Source of the DNA: Pinguiococcus pyrenoidosus
Taxonomy: Eukaryota > Sar > Pinguiophyceae > Pinguiochrysidales > Pinguiochrysidaceae
Reading direction: 5' to 3'
Assembly (NCBI GenBank): GCA_019677205.1
Contig: JAAMXY010004193.1
Span: 1 to 56,390, forward strand
DNA length: 56,390 nucleotides
A model generated the notes under the pieces. The model did not search any database. It saw only the letters and a list, made by a program, of their open reading frames with translations, and was not told the origin of the DNA. The stretch's first letter is position 1. The number at the start of each line of letters is the position of its first letter. Below are positions 19,223 to 30,964 of the stretch, one piece after another. Made by a program: the position numbers and the translations under genes.

Positions 19223-20725
19223 TCAGGACACCTCTGCCCCCACTTGCCTACCTGCCGCTTGGCGGAGGCGACGTCCAGCTCGCAAAGGGCTCATCATCGA
19301 CCCGTCTGCGTTCCGACTCAGGGGTCCCAAGGCATCTGGACTCTGTGGGGGCCTGGAGGCCACGAAGAACTGTGGAGCAATCGGCGCCTTGGCGCGCCAG
19401 CTGGGCTTCGATACCGAGCAGAGCCGGGTTTTCGCTCTCGGGGCTCTCGGCGCGGGCGCTAAGCTCTTCCACTTGCCTGTGCGATAATGCATCGCCACGG
19501 CTAAGCGGCTTTGCGTCTGGTGCCGGAGCACTTCCCGCGCGCGCAGGAATCGCTCGAGGTTCTCCACGGCGGTCTTGAGCATGTCCACGGCTTCGCCACC
19601 TTCTTCGTGGACGGTCTCGAAAGGATCCTCGGGGGAGCTATGCATCGCATGCCGGGGATGCAGCGATGATTCGTCGTGCCAAGGCTGCGGCGACAGCCGT
19701 CCAAAAGGCGAAACGGGTGGTGAAGAAGCCGGCAAGCCTTGGTTGTCGTAGGAAAGGACTCCGTCTTCGGGCATCCTTTGCATCAGCGTGGGATTCATCG
19801 GAGACGCCAACGCATCGCTTTCCACAGCCTTGACGATCTCGGCAAAGTTGACGGAAGCGCCTGGACTCTCTCCGGGTCTCCTCGGAAGCATCTTGCGGTG
19901 GCGGATCCACGCTCTCAGCGCGACCATTTCCGCGCCGTGGAGGAGCATGTCGTCTTCGCAGTCCTGCAGGCCTTGCCGAGCGTCCTTCAAGTCCTTCTCG
20001 ACCTCGGGAACGTCGGACTTGAGCTGGGCGATGTAATGCGCGTGATACTCGATGTCGCCGTCCAAGTCGCCCCAGCTTACGTGAACGCCGTCGACGACGT
20101 CGGGCAGGGTGTCGTCGAGCTCCGCCTCGGTGGCTTTCGTCAGGCGCTCGAGCTGCCGCCTCGTGAGCTCTTCATAGCGCATGTCCGTCTCGTGGAGGCG
20201 CTTGCGTAGGCTCTGAATCTCCTTGGCCTGCTCCTGGCGCTGCGCCTCATGCATCCGCGTCTCTTCAGCCAGAGACGCCTTGACGGAATCTCTCGTGCTG
20301 GAGAAGAATTCCACGGACCGGACCTTGATGCCGATCTCGCTCAAAAGGCGTCGGTGCTCATTCATGTCCAGCTCGTGCTGTCGCCGCTTGGACTGCAGCA
20401 CGGCCTCGGCGGCGCCCTGCTTCCGGGCGATGCGCGCCTTGGCATCGGAGATGTCTCGCATCAGGCTCTTCGTCTCGACTTCGTGCTTCCGGATGGTCGA
20501 GTTCGTCGCCTCCAGCTCCACGTCCATCGTGAACCGCACCTCCTTGATCATACCCTTGAGGTACGCCCTGCGATCCTCGAGCGCCACCAGGCGCCTCTGA
20601 ATCTCCTGCACGGCGCTCTCCTTGGTCGTCTCTTGAAAGTTCCGGAGCAGCGTTTGCCGCAGATCTGGCTCTTTGCCCGTCTGGCCCAGCTTGCCGACCC
20701 GCGTTTTCTTCCGCTTGCGGGACAT
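19223..20725 (-). CDS. Coiled-coil protein of unknown function
   Basis: Single exon, 500 residues from ATG 20725 (the frame stays open from an upstream GTG). After a basic start (MSRKRKKTRVGKLG), residues about 30-290 are predicted almost wholly coiled coil, rich in Glu, Lys, Arg and Leu heptads. A short break with D-D-T-L-P-D-V-V and V-S-W-G-D-L-D-G-D lies near 215-235. The C-terminal 200 residues are Pro/Ser-rich and low in structure, with one more short helix near 395-425. I see no domain that names it. The length and architecture resemble many basal-body or axonemal coiled-coil proteins, and this window has other ciliary genes, but that is only suggestive. It converges on calreticulin with 252 bp between stops. 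Confidence 0.65.
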   Translation of the reverse strand: MSRKRKKTRVGKLGQTGKEPDLRQTLLRNFQETTKESAVQEIQRRLVALEDRRAYLKGMIKEVRFTMDVELEATNSTIRKHEVETKSLMRDISDAKARIARKQGAAEAVLQSKRRQHELDMNEHRRLLSEIGIKVRSVEFFSSTRDSVKASLAEETRMHEAQRQEQAKEIQSLRKRLHETDMRYEELTRRQLERLTKATEAELDDTLPDVVDGVHVSWGDLDGDIEYHAHYIAQLKSDVPEVEKDLKDARQGLQDCEDDMLLHGAEMVALRAWIRHRKMLPRRPGESPGASVNFAEIVKAVESDALASPMNPTLMQRMPEDGVLSYDNQGLPASSPPVSPFGRLSPQPWHDESSLHPRHAMHSSPEDPFETVHEEGGEAVDMLKTAVENLERFLRAREVLRHQTQSRLAVAMHYRTGKWKSLAPAPRAPRAKTRLCSVSKPSWRAKAPIAPQFFVASRPPQSPDALGPLSRNADGSMMSPLRAGRRLRQAAGRQVGAEVS

Positions 20726-21555
20726 GCTGGGGACGAGATGGAGTACGCAAGCACACACCCAGCCAGCGTACTGGTCTACGTCCGAGAGGTCGCCATCACC
20801 CTTGATTCCTCAAGTGCCTGCGAGAATCAAGAGTCTGTGTGTCGAACGTCGCTGCACACGAGGGGACTGCTTCTTGGTTCTCCTTCGTGTCGTCCCCAAC
20901 CAAGAACATGCTCCAAAGGAAGAAGCATCCGTGGCGTTGCCGGAGCGCTGCAAGGAAGGGGTTGCCCTCTGCCGCGGTGCCCTCTGCCGCAGTGCCATAC
21001 TTCAGGAATGAACCCCTCGTGACTTCATGGATACGGAGGCACGTTCTTCGTTGGGTTCAGAAGGCTCCCCAGAGGCCTTCGGAGCCTTGGTTGCACCCAC
21101 CGCGCATATACATATCATATCATAGCTTATATACGCTTATCGTAGGCTGCATATCCGCGCAGGGACCAGGAGCATGGCTCTGTGTTCCGCCGCGCGAGAA
21201 CGACGCAGACGCTGCCGGATCGTCGCGAGTTTGGATTGTCGCGTGATCCTTGTCTTGTGATCTGTCGGGTGCACGCATGGCCTTACGTATATCGGGGGCG
21301 ACCTGATCTCATTTTTGCCCGTGTACATCCAGTCTGCTTCATAGGGAAGAATGCCTTGACGTCGCACTGTGAGGAGAAGACTGATATCGTATCCTGAAAT
21401 ATGTCATACTGTTGCGGTCTCGTCACACCACACCCTTCCCGTGATGTGGCCATCACACTAAACCTACTGCGGCGAACTCTCATTCAGCACATCGAGAAAA
21501 GCCTTAGTTCCTTGGCTGCTGTTGCCTATGAATCCTCCTGGTGACGACCGCCGGG
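20726..21555. other. Intergenic, no gene recognised
   Basis: 830 bases between the coiled-coil gene 5' end and the DEAD-box gene 3' end. Contains a triple GCCCTCTGCCGC(A/G)GTG(C)-like repeat near 20960-21000 and a TATATACG-rich patch near 21105-21140. No convincing exon. Confidence 0.45.
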
Positions 21556-23712
21556 CTAGTGCTGACCACCACCGCCACCACCGCCGCCACCGCCGTCACC
21601 ATCACCACCGCCACTCCCACCACGGCGTCGGCGCCTCTTCCTCTGTCGCCCTCCCCGATTGCTTCCCGACCGCTCCCCGGCATGATCTTCACCTCCGTAT
21701 CCGCCTTCTCCTTGGCGCCCGTGCTCATGTCCAGGTCCATGGCCCCGTCCGCGGCCAGCGTCGCGTCCAGGACCACGTCCGTGTCCACGCCCACGTCCGC
21801 GCCCGCGGCCGCGCCCGCGCCCACGGCCGCGTCCGAAGCCTCCTCCGTCTCGGTGTCGATACTCAGCATCGCCGTAGTCGTCTTCCCAAGCGTCCCCGTC
21901 GTTTTGCGCTCTGCCTGCAATCGGAAGGTCTGGTCTCGCGCCCGCGCTCTGAGCGTCGCTTGCCCTTCGATGTCCTCGGTGAGCATCACCGCCTTTGTGA
22001 TTGTGCCGGTTCACCACGATGCCGGGGACGCCTTTCAGCCCCATTTTCCCGATCGTCTTCGCCTCCAAGGCGGGCACCTCGGCCAATCCGAGGACCTGGC
22101 TGTACGCGTTTGCGATCGCGACGCACTCCTCGGCGGAAATCTTGAGCGCGCGCATGTTGCTCTTGTAGTAGCCCAGCCACGCTTGGTAGGCTTGGATTGC
22201 CGCACGGTGCAGATCCGTTCCGTTTGTCGCCGTCATCTCCATGGCCGAGGAGATGGCATCCCGGATCGCGCCAGGCGTTCTCTCGGACACGTCCAACACG
22301 GGCTCCTCTGACCCTGCCATGCCCTCGAGGGGAAGATCCCGAAGGGTCTTCTTGAGCAGCTGCGCCTCGAAGGGAGCAGAGAGGAGGATGCCCGAGCCCG
22401 GCGTGCCGGTGGACCTGGCTGTCCGGCCCAGGCGGTGGACGTACTGGTCGCGCTCGGTGTGGCCCACCTGAATGACGTAGGAGACGTCCGGGTAGTCGAC
22501 GCCCCTCGCGGAGACGTCGCTCGTGAACAAGATGGCCCGCTTGGACTTCCTGAACTTCGCGGACATCTTCTCCCGCTGTGCTTGGCTTTTGCGGCTGTGG
22601 AGCTCGAGAACGGGCAGCCCCGCGGCATCCATGAGCATCGCCATGTATCCCGTGGTCCGGGCGGTGGAGAAGAACGCGATGATCTTGTAGTCCATGGGGT
22701 GCGCTTCCATGTGCTCATAGATCAGGCCGGCGAGCGCCACGATGCTGTCCTCGAGCGCCACCACGCAGAACCTCTGCGCAACGAGCTCATGGGTCGCCGG
22801 GGTCTCGCCGACGGTGTCCACGAAGACGTAGTCCTCCTTGAGCACCATGGTGGCAACCTCGCGTACCTGCCTAGGCACGGTGGCGCTGAACAGGAGCGAC
22901 TGGCGCTGCTGTCCGGCAGGAACCAGCCGGAGGATCTTCTCGATCTCCCCGCGGAAGCCCATGTCGAGGAGGCGGTCTGCCTCGTCCAGCACAAGCACGC
23001 TGACGTTGGCAAGGGCCTCCGCGAAGCCGGGGGTGTTCTCTGCATGGTCCAGGAACCTCCCAGGCGTCGCCACGAGGGTGTGCCTGCCTGGCGCCATCGC
23101 GGCGCTCCGCAGCCTCCTTGCCTCGGGCTTCATGGGCACCCCGCCGACGCAGAAGCTGATGCTCAGACCCTGTATATCGCCGATGATCTTCTCTCCCTCC
23201 ACGGCGATCTGCTGCGCCAGCTCCCGCGTGGGACACACCACGAGGCAGTCGAAGCCCGCGGTGTCCCCGCCGCTGGCCTGCAGCCGCTCGATCGTCGGCA
23301 AGAGGAAGGCCACGGTCTTGCCGGTGCCAGTCCTTGCTCGCGCCAGCACGTCTCGTCCCGCCGACGCGTCCGCGTAGCTCTTCTCCTGGATGTCCGTCAT
23401 GAGCCCGAAGCCCTGCCGGTCCAGGTTGGCCACGAAGGCAGGCTTCACGCCCATGCTCGCGAACGTGGTGCTGGTGATGAAGGAGGGAGGGCCCTGCTGC
23501 TTCTCCTCCTCGCTGGCCAGCAGAAGGCCCCTGGCCCAGCCAGCGGGGCCGCCTACGGCCTGCAGCCAGGCCTCGGAGGGCATTTTCTCGCCGCCGGGGC
23601 CCATCTGCTGCCCTTTGTTCCCTGGAAAAAGCGGCCGTCAGAGGCGGATTCCGGCCCCTTTACCAAGCCCCCGCGTACCGCCTTGCCCGTGGCGCCGGCC
23701 GCGATTGGCCAT
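21556..23712 (-). CDS. DEAD-box RNA helicase, Mss116/RH31 type
   Basis: Two exons: 23712-23679 and 23621-21556, 699 residues. The first exon is only 34 nt (MANRGRRHGQG) and the 57-nt intron ends in CTTTTTCCAG; an ATG at 23604 inside exon 2 is the fallback start. Motifs in order: Q-like lead near 75, A-R-T-G-T-G-K-T (about 108-115), PTRELAQQ, T-P-G-R, V-L-D-E-A-D (about 220), S-A-T, S-D-V-S-A-R-G-V-D-Y-P-D-V and H-R-L-G-R-T-A-R (about 405). The wording around ARGVDYPDV and the post-helicase segment Y-Q-A-W-L-G-Y-Y-K with K-M-G-L-K-G-V-P-G match the Mss116-like group (plant RH25/26/31), which often work in mitochondria or plastids. The last 130 residues are Gly/Arg-rich (RGRG repeats), which suits RNA binding. 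No clear transit peptide. Confidence 0.85.
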
Positions 23713-23718
23713 GGCGGC

Positions 23719-23726
23719 TTTGGCGC
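23719..23726 (-). promoter_or_regulatory. E2F-type octamer upstream of DEAD-box gene
   Basis: TTTGGCGC followed by GGAAA, 7 bp upstream of the proposed ATG at 23712; it may lie in the 5' UTR. Confidence 0.45.
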
Positions 23727-24258
23727 GGAAACGCTGCTGGACAGATGCAAATCCTGCGGATCTGCGGCGCCGTTCCCCAAAGAAGCTCGGAAAAGGAGGG
23801 CCTCGGGAGAGTCCTGCCGGTCAGCTGAGATGGCCCCGCTTCGAGAGGGCCGAGAAGGAGACGGAGGGCGCTCGCCAGCAAGCAGGGGCGTCGCCGTGGT
23901 CAGATGACCGAAGATTCCACTGGACACCAGAGACGTGCGGCGCTAAGCCTGACCGAGACGGGTGGATCCTCGACTCTGCAGCTATGGCACTGGTGAATAG
24001 CAGCAGAGCCTGGCCAAGATTCAATTCAATTGGTTGAGGTTTGGATACCGATGCGAAGGATGCGTTGGGAAGGGGGTTGGACGTTTCGCCAGTGCGGGAA
24101 TGCGGCCTCTCCATTCGTCAAACGGAAGGATACCCCGGTGGAGTAGGAGTACATCTTCAACCTCCATAGAAATCCGATGCAGCCGTTTCGTTTGGCCTCA
24201 CCCTCTCAGGGCCACTCTTTCCATTTCCCGCCAAAACCGCGCGCGCCTTTGGTTCAAA
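23727..24258. other. Divergent intergenic region, DEAD-box / eIF3g
   Basis: About 530 bases with no recognised gene. It holds promoter-type octamers near both ends. Confidence 0.45.
24225..24236 (+). promoter_or_regulatory. E2F-type site TTTCCCGCCAAA upstream of eIF3g
   Basis: The 12-mer TTTCCCGCCAAA, 22 bp upstream of the eIF3g ATG. The identical 12-mer occurs on the other strand at 36133-36144 upstream of the METTL21-type gene. Confidence 0.55.
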
Positions 24259-25397
24259 ATGGCTTTCCGACGCGCCTGGGGAGACGACGAGGACGACGAC
24301 GTGCTTCCGCGCCGCCGCGAGGGCCCCGTGGACCCGCAGACCGGCATCCGCGAAGTGGTGGACTACAAGCGCAAGTCCAATGGCGACGTCGTAAAGGTGC
24401 TTCAGCGGGCGTTTCTGACGCACGGGCGGAGAGAGGCGGCGCTCACGTGCGCTCTGCTTTAGGTGCTTATCAAGGAGAAAGTGTACACGGTGCGCTTGAA
24501 GCGCTCTCCGGCTGTGGAAGAGCGGCGGAACTGGGAGAAGTTCGGCGACGTCGTCGGCTCCAAGGACGAGAGCAACATCACCATTCAGACCAGTGATGTG
24601 GTGAACATTGAGGTATCTGCGATATCCGCGATCTGGCCTCCTCTTGATGCCCCTCGTTCCGATGCCTAACTGAGGGAGTCTCGAAGGCGCCGTCGCACGC
24701 CGCGATGGCCGATGAGGAGGGCAACAAAGCCATGGCAGCGAGTCTGTCGACCTTCTGGGAGAAGCAGCAGCTGCGGAACCTGAGCAGGTACCTTGCTCGC
24801 TTCTGGGATGTTTTTTTTTGCTTTTGTTTCCCTCTGAGCTGCCCATGGTGTGAATTGGATCCTAACGAGAGCTTGGGTGCGCCCAGGCGCTCTGGCCTCG
24901 ACGAGGAGCCGTCAAGCTTCGGGCGCGGGGGGCTCTTCCGAGGCATCCCTGGCGAGCAAGGGCCCGATGGCGCCGGAGGGAAGTACGTGCCTCCCAACAG
25001 GCGGCTGGGAGGCGCGGAGACGAAGCAAAACTACATGCAGGAGGACGACAAGCTCACTTTGCGGATCACGAACATCTCCGAACTGACGGAGGAGGATGAG
25101 CTCCGCGAGCTGTGCCTCGAGTTCGGCCTGGTCTCTCGGGTGTACCTCGCCAAGGACAAGGTGACGCAGGAGAACAAGGGCTTCGCCTACGTCACCTTCC
25201 GTACGCGAGAGGATGCGGCAAGAGCCCACGAGGGCCTGCAGGGCAGGGGCATGCACCACCTGATCCTCGCCGTGGACTACGCGAAGCCGCGCGTCAATGA
25301 CGGTGGCGGAGAGCGCGTGTTCCGCAGTGGATACGGCCAGAAGCTGGCGCAAGACACCACGAGGTCGGTCAGCTACGCATCCAACCTCACCCGTTAG
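24259..25397 (+). CDS. EIF3G: Translation initiation factor eIF3 subunit G
   Basis: Four exons: 24259-24396, 24463-24612, 24687-24787 and 24887-25397, 299 residues (24675 is an equally good exon 3 start, adding four residues). The N-terminus W-G-D-D-E-D-D-D, G-I-R-E-V-V-D-Y, K-V-Y-T-V-R-L-K-R and R-R-N-W-E-K-F-G-D match the eIF3g N-terminal domain that binds eIF3i. G-G-K-Y-V-P-P-N-R-R precedes an RRM at about 215-290 with RNP1 K-G-F-A-Y-V-T-F. eIF3g helps the 40S subunit scan and reinitiate. The CCHC-type zinc knuckle found in animals and plants between these parts is absent: the exons hold no Cys pair there. Intron 3 (99 nt) is a multiple of three and has no in-frame stop, but its T-run and hydrophobic translation show it is an intron. 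Confidence 0.93.
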
Positions 25398-25571
25398 CTC
25401 TAGAAAGAGGAACATACATTTTTGGTTGGTGCTTTCTTTGTTTGTGTCGCCTTGGTGCCGCAGCGCCACAACGGCGAGAGCAGCGCTCGAGAGCAGCGCT
25501 CGAGAGCAGCCTTCGAGCATTTCATAAAGCAAAGCGCTACAGCGTCGGCATCGTTCAGCACCAAGGGTCTA

Positions 25572-27618
25572 TCACGGCTCGACCACCACTGACGGCGGCC
25601 GCTTCCGCGGACTGTTCCGGTTCCGCGCGGCGCTGCTGCGGGCCGCCGCGTCGGACCCGGACAGCGTCCAGCGGCTCCAGCACATCCGCTGGATGATGGC
25701 GAAGAAAAACGGCAGAATCAGGACGAAGATCGTGACAAGCTTCATGTCCTCTTCGCCTGAGTCCAAGCCCAGGCCGTATCCCGCGCCTATTATGGACGGG
25801 ATGCAGCCCAAGGTCTTCGCGAACAGCCCGTACACCCCCGCGTAGCAGGCGGCAAATCTTGGCTGCTCTTCTTCCACCTCGTCGTCTACCTTCTCCTTCG
25901 CGAAGACGCTTGGTGAGCCTGCGCTCTTCTGCCCGAAGCCGCGCTGCCTCAGGTGCAGGTTGTGGCCCTCGTCGATGACCTCACCCATGGTGATACTGAA
26001 GAGGCTGGCCGTCGCGCCCGTCAGGATCGCGTCGACTATCATAAACACCCCGATGGCATGCCGGCCAAAGGGAATCAAGCAAATGGCGGAGAAGAAGGCC
26101 GCGTAGAGCTTGAAGGAAATCAAGGCCCGGTACACCTCGTTCACACCGTGCTCCTCCACGTACGGCAAGATCTTGAAGAGGTAGACCAGCGACGAGGCCA
26201 GGGGAATCACCGCGATGATCAGGTGCCTCATGCTCTCCGGGAGCAGCGTCCGTCCGTAGATCAGGCAGAACGTGTAGAAGGTCGTGACCTGCACCTCCAG
26301 CAGCATGTTCGTGCCCACAAAGGCCCAGAAGTTCTGCTGCACGCACAGGATCTGCAGGAAATCCCTCAGCGAGAACGGCTCCGCATCCGCGTCCGCCTGC
26401 GCGCCGTCCGCTCCTCCGATCTTCAGCTGCTCCGCGTTGGTGGTTATCGCATCCACGCTGGTCACATTGACCAGCTTTGCGCGGACGTTGTCGTCCTCGG
26501 TCACGTTGGATCGGGAGTTGAGCGTGAAAGAGCCGTCGCGCACGGCCTTGGTTGCGGACACGTCGAGCGCCTCGACGGCAGCGGACAGCGGCGTGGGCCT
26601 CGGCGTGAGCTTCCCATGGCGATGAGTGCCGCCGCAGTATCTCCCCAGGAACGACAGCATTGCCACGACGAAGGACGCGCAGGACCCCAGCGATATCAAC
26701 ACCACCAGAGGCCAGAATCGGGCGATGACGGCCTCCTCCAGCTCGTCCTCCTCGAAGCGAGCGTAGTCTTCGGAGCTCATGTGCTCGAAGTACCCGCTGC
26801 GTTGCGGCTTGCCGCCCGTGGCCGCTTCCCAAGCCGCGGCCACGGCGAAGCGCACGCAGAAGGCAGCGACCAGGCTTGCCATCTCCGACACAAAGGCGAT
26901 GTGCACACGTTCCTGCGAAGCGGAAAGCGAGGCGAGGCGAGGATCAGACCGCCCGCTTCGCAGCCCCGATGCATGCGCCGGGGCGAGCATGCGCACCTTT
27001 TGATTATGCGTCACTGCTACGAGCAACGCCCCCGTCATCAGGGTGCACAAGGTCGCGCCCGTATCTAAGGTAGCTAGGCTGAGGAGCGTGAACTTCCAGC
27101 CCACGTCCACCGTGTCCGGTGGCTCCATGGTCAAGTCCGGATAGTCCAGGTCCACGTCGTCCTCTTCCAGGCTGCCTCTGTCCGTGGAGTAGAAGAGATC
27201 CAGTATCTCCTCGCTACTGGGGATCACCGTGTCCGGTGCCACTCCGGAGCGATGCGTCACGAACAGCGGATAGTACGGCAGGAGGCACATGAGGCTCCAG
27301 ATGATGCCGACGACGCCCAAGGTGGTGGTCCGACTGCGCAGCGATCCGCCCAGATAGTCGATGCCTGCGACGTCCCTGTTTCATCAGCATCGACCACAAA
27401 AGCAAGCAAAGGTCCGACGGTGGATACGCACCAAATCCGCCCACAAAGTCATTGAGCCCATTGATCACGCCGAAGATGAGAGAAGCATTTGTCCAGTCTG
27501 CGTTGCCGACGCGGTACACCAGCACGAACAGCTCGTAGCTCACCGCTTGGAAGCAGGCAGTCAGCGCCGCGGTGGACGCCGCAACCAACCCTGAAGGAGA
27601 AGCCCACTTAGACTCCAT
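25572..27618 (-). CDS. MFS-type transporter, TMEM180-like
   Basis: Two exons: 27618-27432 and 27364-25572, 659 residues. The 67-nt intron ends in CGTCGCAG; joining restores N-D-F-V-G-G-F-G-I-D-Y-L-G-G-S. The protein has about 12 hydrophobic segments, with a long acidic or polar lumenal loop after segment 2-3 and a central cytosolic loop around residues 290-390. The segment S-I-T-M-G-E-V-I-D-E-G followed by a charged, R-rich loop and F-A-A-C-Y-A-G-V-Y-G-L-F-A-K-T matches the C-terminal half of the GPH/MFS_2-like group that includes TMEM180. The substrate is not known. The C-terminus is basic. An acceptor a few bases away could alter two residues at the exon joint. Confidence 0.65.
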
Positions 27619-28577
27619 CTCTCTCCGCGCTTCGGCCGCAGCTCCAGATCCTCCGCGCGACGCAATCCGCAGAGACTTCCGCTCTGCACTTCACTTTCAT
27701 GCGCGCGCGCACGCGCGCGCGCGCTCATAGCACTCGCTTGCAAAGCGAAGAAGACGCAGGTGCGCAGAGGGCGACGCGGGCGAAAAGAGCGTACCAAATT
27801 GCCAGTGCTTGGCTGTCTGCGGCAACCACGGAAGCCAACCGCCCATCGCGTGCGCTTGGCGCGCCCACGGATGGCGCGCAAGGCCCCCGAAGCCCTGCCT
27901 CCGCTATCCAAGGGCAGACCAGTGGCGGAGACGGGTGGAAACCCACAGTTTGAAGAGCGTTTCGCCGGGTCGAACCGCGCGAAACCAGATCTCTCTCGCT
28001 GTTTTCACCAGTCTGCGGACGGAGGCGCAGAATCGGTAGTGCACGGCGTTGTCCACCTGAAATACAGTGGAGGCGAAGAACTCCTTGGAAGCGAGGGGAG
28101 GATTGGTTCGGGCGCAAGCAATTTGGATAATAGATATTTCAAACTACCAATGAGTGGAGGAGATGTTGATGCTACTTTCTGCTGTGTGAGGGGAGTATGA
28201 ACTGCTGAACCGCGGTGGGCCTCGTTGATTGGCATATACGGAACTGGTGCACTGATAATTGGACGCCGCGGGGAAAAACCCTTTCGCGCCACTTCGTCTC
28301 TGTCCCCAAAGGCTGCAATGCCTCGCTTCATTATAGAAGCACGCACTATAATCGGGCACCCGTCGGTCACTGCCTTCACCCCGCGGTTCCATCTATTGTG
28401 AATTATTGTGTTGGACTTTCATAACCATTCAAACAAAAATATTCTCAAGATATCGCGAATATACTGCAATACCTTATCGTAGATTCGGTGCAGAGTTGCC
28501 CCCCTCCGCGAAGCTTCCATTCCGCTGAATTCCAGCACCTGCGTCAACGCCCGTCTCCCGCGTCTCTGTCCGCAAAG
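27619..28577. other. Divergent intergenic region, MFS / FAD monooxygenase
   Basis: 959 bases without a recognised gene. It contains an alternating GCGCGC/ACGCGC tract at 27699-27723 (possible Z-DNA) close to the MFS start, a TTTCGCGC motif at 28282-28289, and an AT-rich zone at 28385-28490 close to the monooxygenase. Confidence 0.5.
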
Positions 28578-30783
28578 ATGGCGCCGGCCGTGCACGACGT
28601 GGCCGTGGTGGGTCTGGGGCCCGTAGGCATGTTCCTGCTGTCACAGCTGCGGCGCTCCGGCCTGAAGGCCATTGGCCTGGAGGCGCGGAAGGCCCTTCGA
28701 GAGCACCCGCAGGCCCACTTCGTCAACACCCGCAGCATGGAGATCCTGTCTGCTTGCTCGCCGGGCCTCGCCGAGGCCATGCGGGAGCAGGCGCCGAGGG
28801 AGGCGCAATGGCGGCGCTTCGTGTGGGCCTCTGCGCTGACCGGGCGCCAGCTGGCGGCGGCGGATATGCTGGACGTCGGCGGAAAAGTGGAGAGCGTGTC
28901 GCCCTCGCGGCCTCTGCACCTGCCTCAGGACCGCTTCGAGAAGCTGTTGCATAGCCGGTTGGACCCCGGCAGCTGGCGGCTTGATGCCGGCGTGGCGGCG
29001 CTGGAGGAGGCCCACGACCTCGTGCGCCTTCGCCTGCGCGACGGGAAGGACGTGCTGGCGAAGTACGTCGTGGGCTGCGACGGGGCCCACAGCACCGTCA
29101 AGGACCTGGCCAACATTGCGTGGGACCCCACCAGCGAGAAGGACTACCAGTCGCTGCTGAACGTGCACTTCTCCTCGCGAGAGCTGGGTCACCAGATCCT
29201 CTGGGCCAGGGAGGACAGCGCGCCGGTGACCCCCGGGATGCTCTACTTCGTGTATAACCCCCGCGGCGTTGTGGTGTTCGTGGCGCATGACCTCGAGCGA
29301 GGTGACTTCATCTGCCAGGTCCCGGCCTTTGGCAGCATGAGTCCCAACTATGACCCGACGGGCAAGCAGAACCTCGAGGAAGCCGCCAACGTCGTCGCAG
29401 ATACCATCGGGCGGCGCCCGGCGGACCTGCACGTGCATTCCGTGCGCCCCTGGCACATGCGCACGCGAATAGCGAGCGTCTATCACTCCGTGGGCAAGGC
29501 GGGACGACATGCTACGAAGCCTGGGCGAGTGTTTCTTGCCGGAGATGCCGCACACACGTTCCCGCCCGCCGGAGGCTTTGGCATGAACACGGGGCTACAG
29601 GACGCCTACAATCTCTCCTGGAAGCTGACCTCGGTCATCAAGGCTCAAACGCACCAGCTGGGCATTGACGCGGATACGCTGCTGCAGAGTTACTCAATAG
29701 AGAGGCAGCCCGTGGCCGTGGAGGCGGCGACCCTCAGCGACGTCAACTACGAGAAGACCCTCGACTGCGCGAGGAGCCTTGGCTTGGACATCCGACTTGC
29801 CAAGGCGGCCGAGGTACCATGCCTTTCTGTCCGCCCAAGAAGGATGCCCAAGCGAACATGACACCTGACACCTTCCTTTCATCTTTCCGTGCCAGTCGCT
29901 GATCTCCTTCTTGCCGCCCCCTCTGCAAAAGCAGACCATGCAAGGCGCGCTGCGCATCGGCCTCTTTCCGACGATGGCGCTGGCCAAAGAGGGCAACATC
30001 GTTGGAGACGCCTGCGTCGAAGCCTTGCAGAAGCAGATCCAGGATGGGCGAGCATTGCCGCTGGTGTTCCCGAGATACGAGCTGGGGACCACCTATGGCA
30101 AGAGCCTGTGGGGTGCGGCTTCGTCCGAAGAGGGCCGCCGCGCCGAGAGAGATGACATAGAGACATGGGGACGTGCGGAGATGGAGTTTCGGCCTCGCAT
30201 TCAGTTGGGCTGCCGCGTCCCGCACATGGTCCTGTCCCCGATCTCTCGAGCGTGGTTCCCTTCGTGGAGAAAGGGTTTCCTATCCACCGTGGACCTCCCC
30301 GCGCAGCTGGAGGCGCACTTCGGGACGACGGACGGGAAGCGTGGAGGATCGCAGGTGCCGTCCGGACCCTGGGCCGTCCTGTTGACCACCTCGGAAGTGC
30401 AGCCAGACATTGTAGCCGCCTTGCGAAGCTCTTCGCTTCCTCTCCTGAACCTGGCGCACGTCGAAGTGGACACGGAGAGGAGAAGCCGCAGCGATTCCCA
30501 GGTCGAGATCGAGCACCTTAGCAGCTACCTGGCGAGGCGGCCAGGTGATCTAGTGATGCGTCGGCGCAGCGCAGAGGCCTTGAGGGCACACCTCCTCTGC
30601 GCAGACGCCGCCGGGATGTTTGGCAAGCTCGTAGATGAAGTTGATGCCAACGTCGTTCTGCTCCGGCCAGATGGAATAGTGGTGTGGTATGGACGCGCGC
30701 CAGCGTACTCCTCGTCCTTCACGGACACGGAGAGTTTTGCGATTGCTCTGCGCGAGGCCTTGAGGCAGGCGCTCGTCCTATAG
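28578..30783 (+). CDS. FAD-dependent aromatic-ring-type monooxygenase
   Basis: Two exons: 28578-29813 and 29896-30783, 707 residues; the 82-nt intron is phase 0. I chose ATG 28578 because it is followed at once by V-A-V-V-G-L-G-P-V-G, the dinucleotide-binding loop. Further FAD hydroxylase marks are V-G-C-D-G-A-H-S (about 170-180) and the G-D motif V-F-L-A-G-D-A-A-H-T-F-P-P-A-G-G-F-G-M-N (about 315-335). The order fits the FAD_binding_3 family (phenol hydroxylase, MhpA, PHBH-like). The C-terminal 250 residues end in a thioredoxin-like fold (V-V-L-L-R-P-D-G-I-V-V-W-Y) as in phenol-hydroxylase types. Such enzymes use NAD(P)H and oxygen to hydroxylate aromatic rings; the substrate is unknown. No clear targeting signal. 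Confidence 0.85.
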
Positions 30784-30964
30784 ACTTGTGGCTGGGTGGC
30801 GCTTGCACCGCTAGCGCGGGAGATGCTACCACCATCCAAAGCATTGATTCTCTTGATACAATCCTGATGAAGCAGCGCGTGATCCGAATGAAGCAGCGCG
30901 CGATTTGCTATCGTTTTTCTGGGCAGGTGTTTGAGCTACTCTCCACGTTGTCTCAAGGGACGCA

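Noticed and set aside
22435-23907. Plus-strand frame of 490 codons over the DEAD-box gene
   Set aside because: Shadow frame; all helicase motifs are on the minus strand.
27699-27723. Alternating CG tract as a functional Z-DNA switch
   Set aside because: Kept only as a note: short alternating tracts are common in GC-rich DNA and nothing else supports a function.
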